Shown here piece after piece: positions 1 to 4,845 of a stretch of DNA of 5,094 nt (its first letter is position 1; the number at the start of each line of letters is the position of its first letter). A program made the position numbers and the translations under genes. The notes under the pieces are model-generated. The model had not been told where the DNA came from. It saw only the letters and a list, made by a program, of their open reading frames with translations, and ran no database searches. The DNA is from Gammaproteobacteria bacterium (GTDB taxonomy: Bacteria; Pseudomonadota; Gammaproteobacteria; S144-34): the NCBI GenBank assembly GCA_015487895.1, contig WFOW01000409.1:1-5094 (forward strand), read 5' to 3'.

Positions 1-512
1 CCGCAGGCTGCAGCGGGGGCGAGAGCCCCTCCGGTGGCGGGCGGGGGCAGGCGGCGGCGCCGTCCCCCCGGTCCGCGCAGGCGGGCGGCACGGCGGGCAC
101 GGGAGGGCCGCCGGCTGGCATGGGGCAGCCGACGCGCGTCGTGCGCCTGTTCTCGGATCCGGAGATGATCGCCCGCGGCGCGCGGGTCTACCGCGAGAAC
201 TGCGCGCGCTGCCACGGCGAGCGCGGCGAGGGCGCGCCCAACTGGCGCCAGCGCGGGCCGGACGGCAAGTGGCCGCCGCCGCCGCTCAACGGCACGGGGC
301 ACACCTGGCACCACCCGCTCGCCGCCCTGCGCATGACCATCCGCAACGGCACGCTCGCCATGGGCGGGAGCATGCCGCCATGGAAGGACAAGCTCTCGGA
401 CGAGGACATCGACGCCGTCATCGCCTGGTTCCAGTCGCAGTGGCCGGACGAGGTCTACCAGGCCTGGGAGGGCATCGAGGCGCGGGCGCGCCGCCGGGCG
501 GGCGGCGGCTGA
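1..512 (+). CDS. Monohaem class I cytochrome c, probable lipoprotein, 5' end outside window
   Basis: Seen: an open frame runs from codon 3-5 to the TGA at 510-512, giving 169 visible residues. It reads A-G-C-S-G-G at once, followed by a Gly/Ala/Pro-rich linker to about 119. A haem-binding CARCH motif is encoded at 201-215, and a probable distal Met ligand in S-M-P-P-W has its ATG at 372-374. The acidic L-S-D-E-D-I helix and an A-W-F-Q-S-Q-W end are typical of single-domain class I cytochromes. The ATG at 120 is a possible start but has no convincing Shine-Dalgarno and no signal peptide. A-G-C-S plus a flexible linker fits a lipobox with the signal peptide lying before the window, so I treat the gene as 5'-truncated by the window edge. 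Inferred role: electron carrier tethered to a membrane in the periplasm. Residue -3 of the lipobox is only partly visible (?CC, so Ala, Ser, Thr or Pro), which leaves lipidation likely rather than proven. Confidence 0.88.
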   Translation, partial: AGCSGGESPSGGGRGQAAAPSPRSAQAGGTAGTGGPPAGMGQPTRVVRLFSDPEMIARGARVYRENCARCHGERGEGAPNWRQRGPDGKWPPPPLNGTGHTWHHPLAALRMTIRNGTLAMGGSMPPWKDKLSDEDIDAVIAWFQSQWPDEVYQAWEGIEARARRRAGGG

Positions 513-704
513 GCATGCCGGCGGCCGGTGCAGGGAAAGGCCGCAGCCCCCGGTCGGGAGGCCGGATCTCCATGTGCTCTCCGTGGGCTTTGACACGGAT
601 CAACACTACGAATGCGCGCCGGTGTATGCTGACCTTGAAAGCGCCTGCGCCGCGCCCAAAGAAGGAGCGGGTGACAGCGGATCGGCGCCGGAAGGAGGCA
701 TGAA
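513..704 (+). other. Intergenic region between cytochrome c and DUF302 genes
   Basis: These 192 bases contain no convincing gene. The first part is GC-rich with only a weak 6-bp inverted repeat (521-526 with 539-544, 12-nt loop) and no T-tract, so no terminator can be called. From about 570 to 640 the composition becomes noticeably richer in A and T, and this stretch holds the FNR-type promoter described separately. The last part carries the Shine-Dalgarno GGAGG at 694-698 for the DUF302 gene. Confidence 0.7.
590..638 (+). promoter_or_regulatory. FNR/ANR-type class II promoter upstream of the DUF302 operon
   Basis: Positions 590-603 read TTGAC-ACGG-ATCAA, matching the FNR/ANR consensus TTGAT-N4-ATCAA at 9 of 10 conserved bases. 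The site is centred at 596.5. A -10-like hexamer TATGCT lies at 625-630. In a class II FNR promoter the activator is centred near -41.5, which would put the transcription start near 637-638, 7-8 nt after that hexamer. The two elements are therefore in the correct register. No good sigma-70 -35 sits at the usual distance from the -10, consistent with activator dependence. The predicted leader to the ATG at 705 is about 67 nt. Anaerobic activation of 705-2610 is inferred from this arrangement; the start site is not demonstrated. Confidence 0.72.
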
Positions 705-1106
705 ATGTACGGTTTCTCGCTCACGCTCGACATGCCCTTCGAAGAGGCCGTGAAGGCCGTCACCGAGGCGCTCAAGGAGGAGGGCTTCGGCGTCCTCACG
801 GAGATCGACGTCCAGGCCACGCTCAAGGCCAAGCTCGGCGTCGACCATCCGCCGTACCGCATCCTCGGCGCCTGCAATCCGCCGCTCGCGCACCGCGCTC
901 TCACGGCAGAGCCCGACATCGGTCTGCTGCTGCCCTGCAACGTCGTGGTGCGGCAGGAGAGCGACGGGCGGGTGACGGTCGCCTTCATGGACCCGGAGGC
1001 GGTCCTGGAGCTCGTCGACCGCCCGGAGATCGCGGAGCTCGCCGCCGAGGTGCGCCAGCGCCTCGAGCGCGTGCGCGACGCCCTGGCGGCGGGAGCGGCG
1101 GCCTGA
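705..1106 (+). CDS. DUF302 family protein
   Basis: A 133-residue protein whose start is set by GGAGG at 694-698, six bases before the ATG. It has no signal peptide, so it is probably cytoplasmic. The sequence follows the DUF302 pattern: an N-terminal strand (Y-G-F-S-L-T-L), a helix [13 protein letters not shown] with G-F-G-V-L-T-E-I-D after it, then [12 protein letters not shown] around residues 55-66, and L-L-L-P-C-N-V-V-V at about 74-82. Cys57 and Cys78 sit in these two conserved blocks. The C-terminal 30 residues form an Ala/Glu/Arg-rich helix. The biochemical function of DUF302 is not established. It is the first gene after the FNR-type promoter, with the His-rich gene 38 nt downstream, so co-transcription is likely. 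The paired cysteines could serve metal binding or redox chemistry, but that is conjecture. Confidence 0.92.
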   Translation: MYGFSLTLDMPFEEAVKAVTEALKEEGFGVLTEIDVQATLKAKLGVDHPPYRILGACNPPLAHRALTAEPDIGLLLPCNVVVRQESDGRVTVAFMDPEAVLELVDRPEIAELAAEVRQRLERVRDALAAGAAA

Positions 1107-1144
1107 GGTACGGGCGGGAGGAGCGGCCGCGGAGGGAGGCTGAT

Positions 1145-1543
1145 ATGGCCAGCGGGGCGAGACTCCGCGCCGTCTCACGCGGTGTGCTGCTGGTATGGAT
1201 CCTTGCCTTCACCGGCGAGGGGCTTGCCGTGGTGGCCTGCTGCACGCCCGCGGGGGGGAACCATGATCCGGCCGCGGGACACGGTGGTGGCCATGGCCCG
1301 GGTTCCCACCACGGCGACGCCCCGCGGGGGCCCGAGCACCGCCACTGTCCCCTGCCGGAGCTGCGCGACGCCGCTTTCCTTCCCGCCAAGGCCGCGGAGC
1401 TTCCCCTGCCGCGCCCCGTGCAGGCGCCGCCGCCGCACGGGGTGGAGCATCCTTCCCTTATGCGCGCGCACACGCGGCGCGTGCAGCCGCGCGCGCCGCC
1501 GCCGACCGACGTTCTGCGCCTGATCCCGCGTCTGCGCATCTAG
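1145..1543 (+). CDS. Small secreted His-rich protein, function unknown
   Basis: A 132-residue protein preceded by a strong GGAGGGAGG at 1131-1139, five bases before the ATG. Residues 1-12 are basic and about 13-31 are mostly hydrophobic (G-V-L-L-V-W-I-L-A-F, then V-V-A), so it is likely exported. The run V-V-A-C32-C33 could be a lipobox, although Glu25 within the hydrophobic stretch makes the signal imperfect. Residues 40-67 contain seven histidines spaced by Gly/Pro/Ser, ending in H-R-H-C-P; more His follow near 98-108. The C-terminal third is Pro/Arg-rich and ends L-I-P-R-L-R-I. I do not recognise a named family. The overall shape (leader, His-rich middle, HCP, Pro/Arg tail) recalls small periplasmic proteins found beside copper and cation-efflux genes, so periplasmic metal binding is the best guess. 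It lies 38 nt after DUF302 and 85 nt before a cytochrome that also has His-rich ends. Confidence 0.78.
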   Translation: MASGARLRAVSRGVLLVWILAFTGEGLAVVACCTPAGGNHDPAAGHGGGHGPGSHHGDAPRGPEHRHCPLPELRDAAFLPAKAAELPLPRPVQAPPPHGVEHPSLMRAHTRRVQPRAPPPTDVLRLIPRLRI

Positions 1544-1562
1544 CCCCCGCGGTCTCTCCGGG

Positions 1563-1588
1563 GCACGCGCGCCCGTGCGCGCGCGTGC
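1563..1588 (+). repeat. Perfect 10-bp inverted repeat in alternating GC tract between genes
   Basis: Arms 1563-1572 (GCACGCGCGC) and 1579-1588 (GCGCGCGTGC) are exact reverse complements around a 6-nt loop, inside the gap between the His-rich gene and the next cytochrome. No T-tract follows (GTGTCCCTCC), so this is not a canonical intrinsic terminator. It may stabilise or separate mRNA segments within the operon. The same bases form an alternating purine-pyrimidine tract broken once near the loop. Confidence 0.6.
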
Positions 1589-1628
1589 GTGTCCCTCCTC
1601 TTCGGCTTCGGACCACGGGAGGCAAACG

Positions 1629-2243
1629 ATGCAGACGATCCAAGGTGATCATGAGCGCTTGGATGCGTTCGAAAGGCTCTTCAGAGGCCCACGGCTGGCC
1701 GGTGCCCTTCTCGGCGTGACGGTCGCGGGGGCGGCCATGGCGCATGGCGGCGGCTCCGCCGGCGGCCACGGGACCCACCGGCACGAGCGCTGGGTGGCGC
1801 CCCCGCCCGCCTACGCCGCATACCGCAGCGACCGCTGGGCCGATCTGCATGCCATCGGCCGCGGCCGCGAGCTCTACCGGCGGCACTGCGAGGCCTGCCA
1901 CGGCGCGGACGGGCGCGGCACGGGACCGCTCGCGGCCTCGCTCGCGCACCGGCCTGCCGATCTCACCAACCATTTCCACCGTCCGCCCCACGACGGCGAC
2001 GCCTACCTGTTCTGGCGCGTGAGCGAAGGCGGCACGGTGGAGCCCTTCCGCGGCATGGGCTCCGCCATGCCGGCCTTCAAGCAGGTGCTGAGCGAGGACG
2101 AGCGCTGGGACGTGCTCGCCTATGTGCACGCCTTCTTCCATCTCGGGCTCGCGCGCTGGGAGCCCGGAGCGTCCTCCTCCAGGCCCGGTTCCGGCGCGGA
2201 GGGCGCCCATGGCGAGGGAGGGCACGGCCATGAAGGTGGTTGA
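1629..2243 (+). CDS. Periplasmic monohaem cytochrome c with His-rich N and C termini
   Basis: A 204-residue protein. The ATG at 1629 is chosen because GGGAGG at 1617-1622 lies six bases upstream; an in-frame ATG at 1575 sits in the GC hairpin and lacks a ribosome site. An unusually long n-region (about 22 residues) precedes a hydrophobic stretch L-A-G-A-L-L-G-V-T-V-A-G-A-A ending A-M-A before H-G-G-G, a plausible signal-peptidase I site near residue 38. The haem motif CEACH is at residues 87-91, followed by G-A-D-G-R-G-T-G-P as in class I cytochromes. The likely distal ligand is Met147 in S-A-M-P-A-F, followed by L-S-E-D-E-R-W-D-V-L-A-Y-V. The mature N terminus (H-G-G-G-S-A-G-G-H-G-T-H-R-H) and the tail (G-A-H-G-E-G-G-H-G-H) are His/Gly-rich and lie outside the cytochrome fold. 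Inferred role: periplasmic electron carrier with possible metal-binding ends. The 3' end overlaps the MerR gene by 14 nt. Confidence 0.92.
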   Translation: MQTIQGDHERLDAFERLFRGPRLAGALLGVTVAGAAMAHGGGSAGGHGTHRHERWVAPPPAYAAYRSDRWADLHAIGRGRELYRRHCEACHGADGRGTGPLAASLAHRPADLTNHFHRPPHDGDAYLFWRVSEGGTVEPFRGMGSAMPAFKQVLSEDERWDVLAYVHAFFHLGLARWEPGASSSRPGSGAEGAHGEGGHGHEGG

Positions 2244-2610
2244 TCTCGCCAGGGCGGCCGGCGTGCCGCCCCACGTCGTCCGCTACTACGCGCGCATCGG
2301 CCTGCTGCGGCCCATGCGCGATCCGGCCAACGGCTACCGTGTCTTCCGCCGGGAGGACATCGCCCGCCTGCAGCTCATCCGGGGCCTGCGCGCGCTCGGC
2401 TGCAGCCTCGAGGAGGTGCGCGCCTTCCTGCGCGCGGCGGAGGCGGGCGCGTCGGATCCGCGCTCGCTGCTGGCGCGCCGTCTCGACGAGACGCGCCGCG
2501 AGATCGAGCGGCTTCGCCAGCGGGAGCGCCGCCTCGCCGAAGTGCTCGCACATCCGCGCGCGTTCCCCGAGCTCGCGCACGAGATCGCGGGGCAGGCGGA
2601 CGCGGCTTGA
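2230..2610 (+). CDS. MerR-family transcriptional regulator lacking C-terminal cysteines
   Basis: A 126-residue MerR-type activator/repressor that twists promoters with overlong spacers. The ATG at 2230 has GGGAGG at 2216-2221 eight bases upstream, and M-K-V-V-D-L-A-R-A-A-G-V matches the usual N terminus; an in-frame ATG at 2206 is the alternative. The winged helix-turn-helix spans residues 2-70: A-A-G-V-P-P-H-V-V-R-Y-Y is the recognition helix, N-G-Y-R-V-F the wing, and the second helix pair includes L-R-A-L-G-C-S-L-E-E-V. A Leu/Arg/Glu-rich dimerisation helix covers about 77-110. The only cysteine is Cys58, in the DNA-binding half where Phe is common. The C-terminal loop has none of the cysteines that CueR, ZntR or MerR use for metal, so its signal is not evident. 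The ORF overlaps the upstream cytochrome by 14 nt (likely translational coupling), and its stop codon lies inside the -35 of the next promoter. Confidence 0.93.
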   Translation: MKVVDLARAAGVPPHVVRYYARIGLLRPMRDPANGYRVFRREDIARLQLIRGLRALGCSLEEVRAFLRAAEAGASDPRSLLARRLDETRREIERLRQRERRLAEVLAHPRAFPELAHEIAGQADAA

Positions 2611-2637
2611 CCTGCACCTTGCGTGCAGGTCGAAGCT
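2607..2637 (+). promoter_or_regulatory. MerR-type promoter/operator driving the porin gene
   Basis: A -35 TTGACC at 2607-2612 and a -10-like GAAGCT at 2632-2637 are separated by 19 bp, the overlong spacing typical of MerR-regulated promoters. The spacer holds a perfect dyad: GACCTGCAC (2609-2617), CTTGC, GTGCAGGTC (2623-2631), centred at 2620. From general knowledge, the -35, the central CCTTGC and the AGGT half-site resemble CueR-controlled copA promoters, and the layout also matches mer and znt promoters. The reverse strand lacks a good -35, so it reads rightward into the porin gene with an expected start near 2644 and a leader of about 72 nt. The TGA stop of the preceding regulator (2608-2610) overlaps the -35. 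Likely ligands are that regulator or the second MerR at 4371. Confidence 0.86.
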
Positions 2638-2648
2638 GTGTGTTGGGA

Positions 2649-2683
2649 CCGCGGGCCGGCCCCGCCCTCGCGCCGGGCCGCGG
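2649..2683 (+). other. Predicted hairpin in the porin mRNA leader
   Basis: Bases 2649-2660 pair with 2672-2683 in 11 of 12 positions (one G-G mismatch at 2655/2677) around an 11-nt loop. The hairpin begins just after the expected transcription start near 2644 and ends 14 nt before the G-run ribosome site. There is no T-tract. It may stabilise the porin mRNA; in such GC-rich DNA some stems of this size arise by chance. Confidence 0.45.
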
Positions 2684-2715
2684 ACGGTGTGGTCGAGAGA
2701 AGGGGGGACAGAGCG

Positions 2716-3972
2716 ATGCCCAGGCAAGCCATGCAAAGGCGCCTGCCCGCCCTCGTGGCGGCCGCGGGACTTGCCGCGCTCTCCGCTGTTCCGGCGGCCG
2801 GCGCCGCGAGCGAGTCCGCGCTGCGCTCGGAGCTCGAGGCGCTCAAGCAGCGCATCAAGGAGCTCGAGCGCAAGCTCGAGGCGCGCAGGCAGAACGAGCG
2901 GCAGACCGAGGAGAAGCTCGCCGAGCTGGAGAAGGAGGTCGCGTCGGCGGCGGAGTGGAAGAGCCCCAACACCCTGATCCACATGGCCGGCTACGCGGAC
3001 GTGGGCTACACGGACGCGCGCGGCGCGAGCGGCACCTTCGACTCCGTGCGCTTCAATCCCATCGTGCACTACCAGTACCGGGACCTGGTGATGCTCGAGT
3101 CCGAGCTCGAGCTCAAGGTCACGGAGGATGGCGAGACCGAGACGGGGCTCGAGTACCTCACCATCGACCTCTTCCTCAACGACTACGTGGCCATCGTGGC
3201 GGGCAAGTTCCTGAGCCCGGTGGGCTGGTTCCGGCAGAACATCCATCCCTCCTGGATCAACCGCCTGCCCTCTGCGCCGGCCGGCTTCGGGCACGACCAG
3301 GCCGCGCCCAACGCCGACGTCGGCCTGCAGGTGCGCGGCGGCTTCCCCGCCTTCGGGGGCTTCAACCGCGTGACCTACGCCGTCTATGTCGGCAACGGTC
3401 CCACGCTGGAGGCCGACGGCGGCGAGATCGAGATGATCGAGACGCCGGGTCTTGGCAGCGACACCGACGGCGAGAAGGTCGTGGGCGGCCGGCTGGGCGT
3501 CTTCCTGGCGCAGCGGCGCCTGGAGCTCGGCGTCTCGGGCGCCACGGGCAAGGTCTCCGTGACCAAGAATGCCGGAGCCTCGGTTTCGGACGGGGCGCGC
3601 GGCTACCGGGTGCTCGGCGCCGACTTCACCTGGCGGCCCTGGCGCCTCGACCTGCGCGGCGAGTATATCCGGCAGGAGGTCGACGACCTCGCCTCGAGCG
3701 CCTACGCCACCGAGGGCGGCACCTGGCGTGCCTGGTACCTGCAGGCGGCCTACCGCTTCCGGCCGACGCCGTGGGAGGTGGTGGCGCGCTACGCCGACTA
3801 CGACACGCCCCATGACTCGAAAGACCTCACCCAGTGGGCGCTCGGCGTGAACTACGTCTTCGCGGCCAACATCGTCGCCAAGCTCGCCTACGAGTTCAAC
3901 GACAATCCGAACAGCGGCGTGGCGCCCAGCATCGATGATCGGATGCTGGCGCAGGTGGCCTACGGCTTCTGA
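2716..3972 (+). CDS. Outer-membrane porin (OprO/OprP-like) with N-terminal coiled coil
   Basis: A 418-residue protein. The ATG at 2716 has a G-run (2702-2707) eight bases upstream and starts a good signal peptide: basic M-P-R-Q-A-M-Q-R-R, hydrophobic core, cleavage near A-A-G-A/A-S at about residue 30. An in-frame ATG at 2623 lies upstream of the expected transcription start and adds a charged, unconvincing leader; ATG 2731 is a weaker alternative. Residues 33-76 form a heptad coiled coil (Leu36, 40, 43, Ile47, Leu50, 54, later Leu68, 71, Val75), as in trimeric porins with periplasmic stalks. The rest shows alternating amphipathic strands rich in Tyr/Trp/Phe, with Gly/Asp turns, closing V-A-Y-G-F with the terminal Phe recognised by the BAM machinery. 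The block around residues 158-210 (V-A-G-K-F-L-S-P-V-G-W-F, then H-P-S-W-I-N) recalls phosphate-selective-porin-like proteins, but the solute is unknown. It is the first gene after the MerR-type promoter and is followed 15 nt later by a cytochrome gene. Confidence 0.88.
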   Translation: MPRQAMQRRLPALVAAAGLAALSAVPAAGAASESALRSELEALKQRIKELERKLEARRQNERQTEEKLAELEKEVASAAEWKSPNTLIHMAGYADVGYTDARGASGTFDSVRFNPIVHYQYRDLVMLESELELKVTEDGETETGLEYLTIDLFLNDYVAIVAGKFLSPVGWFRQNIHPSWINRLPSAPAGFGHDQAAPNADVGLQVRGGFPAFGGFNRVTYAVYVGNGPTLEADGGEIEMIETPGLGSDTDGEKVVGGRLGVFLAQRRLELGVSGATGKVSVTKNAGASVSDGARGYRVLGADFTWRPWRLDLRGEYIRQEVDDLASSAYATEGGTWRAWYLQAAYRFRPTPWEVVARYADYDTPHDSKDLTQWALGVNYVFAANIVAKLAYEFNDNPNSGVAPSIDDRMLAQVAYGF

Positions 3973-3987
3973 ACGGAGGGCGGTGCA

Positions 3988-4299
3988 ATGGGGAACGCAA
4001 TGGCGAAGCGCAAGAGGAGCGCAAATCGGCCGGCAGCCGGTGTTGCGGCGGCCGGGCTCCTGCTGGCGGCGGCCGCGGCGTGGCCGCCGGCCTCGCGGGC
4101 CGAGTATCCGCCGAAGGGGGACTTCGCCCGCGGCGCACGCCTGTGGGTGCTCAACTGCGGGCGCTGCCACGAGGCGCGCGACCCCAAGGAGCTGCGTGAC
4201 GACCAGTGGATCACCACGCTCTACCACATGCGCGTGCGCGGCGGCCTCACGGGCCAGGACGTGCGCGACCTCTACACCTTCATGGAGCGCAGCAACTGA
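3988..4299 (+). CDS. Small periplasmic monohaem cytochrome c
   Basis: A 103-residue protein with GGAGGG at 3975-3980 seven bases before the ATG. A second in-frame ATG at 4000 is possible but has a poorer ribosome site. A basic n-region (K-R-K-R) and an Ala/Leu-rich core run to about residue 38 (P-A-S-R-A/E-Y), giving a signal peptide and a mature domain of only about 65 residues. The haem motif CGRCH is at 57-61. The sequence then runs E-A-R-D-P-K-E-L-R-D-D-Q-W and reaches Y-H-M-R-V-R-G-G-L-T-G-Q-D-V, where Met81 is the likely distal ligand. It ends in a helix Y-T-F-M-E-R-S-N. This mini-cytochrome pattern (C-x-x-C-H-E-x-R with H-M-R-V-R) also occurs as a stand-alone or C-terminal electron-transfer domain in proteobacteria. 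It shares an operon with the porin, suggesting both act in the periplasm/outer membrane under MerR control; a direct partnership is conjecture. Confidence 0.9.
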   Translation: MGNAMAKRKRSANRPAAGVAAAGLLLAAAAAWPPASRAEYPPKGDFARGARLWVLNCGRCHEARDPKELRDDQWITTLYHMRVRGGLTGQDVRDLYTFMERSN

Positions 4300-4321
4300 C
4301 GGGGCAGGATGCAGGCCGGAC

Positions 4322-4370
4322 GCGCCCCCGCTCCCCGGCGCCGGACAGGGATGCCGGCGCGCGGGGGCGC
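4322..4370 (+). other. Long GC-rich hairpin abutting the start codon of the second merR gene
   Basis: The outer stem is 4322-4331 (GCGCCCCCGC) with 4361-4370 (GCGGGGGCGC), 10 perfect pairs. The inner stem is 4338-4344 with 4354-4360, 7 perfect pairs, around a 9-nt loop. A 6-nt bulge on the left side only (4332-4337) separates them. The right arm contains the only Shine-Dalgarno-like G-run and ends immediately before ATG 4371. It could attenuate transcripts from the porin-cytochrome unit or occlude merR translation. No T-tract follows, so a simple rho-independent terminator is unlikely. Confidence 0.62.
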
Positions 4371-4829
4371 ATGGATGCAGGCCGTGCGGATGCCCGGGCG
4401 CCCCGCCACACCGTGGCCGAGGCGGCGGCGCGCGCCGGGGTGGCGCCGCACGTGGTGCGCTATTACGCGCGCATCGGCCTGCTGCGTCCGGGACGCAACC
4501 CGGCCAACGGCTACCGTCTCTTCAGCGACCGCGACGTGGCGCGGCTGCGCTTCGTGCGCAAGGCCCAGGCGCTCGGCTTCTCGCTCGCCGAGATCCGACA
4601 GATCCTCGCCGACGCGGACAGGGGCCGCTCGCCATGCCCGCGCGTGCGCGCGATTCTGAGCCGGCGCGTGGACGAGAACCGCCGCCGCCTCGAGGAGCTC
4701 CAGGCGCTGCAGCGGCGCATGGAGCGTGCCCTGGCCGAGTGGGAGCGCATGCCGGACGCCCTGCCCACCGGGGACTCGGTCTGCCACCTGATCGAGTCGG
4801 CCGATGCCGACCCCGACCCCGCAGGCTGA
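4371..4829 (+). CDS. MerR-family regulator with paired cysteines, probable metal sensor
   Basis: A 152-residue protein from ATG 4371, ending at TGA 4827-4829. The start is uncertain: only GGGGG at 4363-4367 precedes it, three bases away and inside a hairpin. A GTG at 4413 would give a more standard N-terminal length but has no ribosome site. After a 12-residue Asp/Ala/Arg extension comes the winged helix-turn-helix (H-T-V-A-E-A-A-A-R-A-G-V, P-H-V-V-R-Y-Y-A-R-I-G-L-L-R-P, N-G-Y-R-L-F), then R-K-A-Q-A-L-G-F-S-L-A-E-I, then a long dimerisation helix. Cys89 in R-S-P-C-P-R sits where mercury-type MerR has Cys82. Cys138 in D-S-V-C-H-L-I-E-S matches its Cys126 in C-P-L-I. The third mercury ligand (C-A-C-H region) is absent. 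This fits a heavy-metal or thiol-reactive sensor, metal unknown. The gene is followed 16 nt later by a MerR-type promoter, its probable target. Confidence 0.9.
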   Translation: MDAGRADARAPRHTVAEAAARAGVAPHVVRYYARIGLLRPGRNPANGYRLFSDRDVARLRFVRKAQALGFSLAEIRQILADADRGRSPCPRVRAILSRRVDENRRRLEELQALQRRMERALAEWERMPDALPTGDSVCHLIESADADPDPAG

Positions 4830-4845
4830 AGGGCCACGCCCGGCC

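Noticed and set aside
590..618. TTGACA at 590-595 as an ordinary sigma-70 -35 element
   Set aside because: A 17-bp spacer leads to TGCGCG, which is not a -10; the bases are better explained as the left half of a FNR/ANR site.
629..660. CTGACCTTGAAAG as a third MerR operator
   Set aside because: There is no matching right half-site, and 19 bp downstream there is no -10-like hexamer.
2607..3815. 402-codon open frame on the plus strand in another frame of the porin
   Set aside because: The translation is low-complexity Arg/Gly/Ala without motifs, while the overlapping porin frame has a signal peptide, coiled coil and beta-barrel pattern.
2077..4227. 716-codon open frame on the minus strand
   Set aside because: It runs antisense to the second cytochrome, MerR, porin and third cytochrome genes, all of which have clear motifs and ribosome sites. 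Long antisense frames are expected in DNA this GC-rich, and its translation shows no family motif.
2716..4299. An MtrAB-like outer-membrane porin-cytochrome conduit
   Set aside because: Such conduits use multihaem cytochromes threaded through a large barrel. Here the adjacent cytochrome has one CxxCH, so only a looser association can be proposed.
4322..4370. Rho-independent terminator after the porin-cytochrome unit
   Set aside because: The stem is strong, but it is followed directly by ATGGATGCAG with no T-tract.
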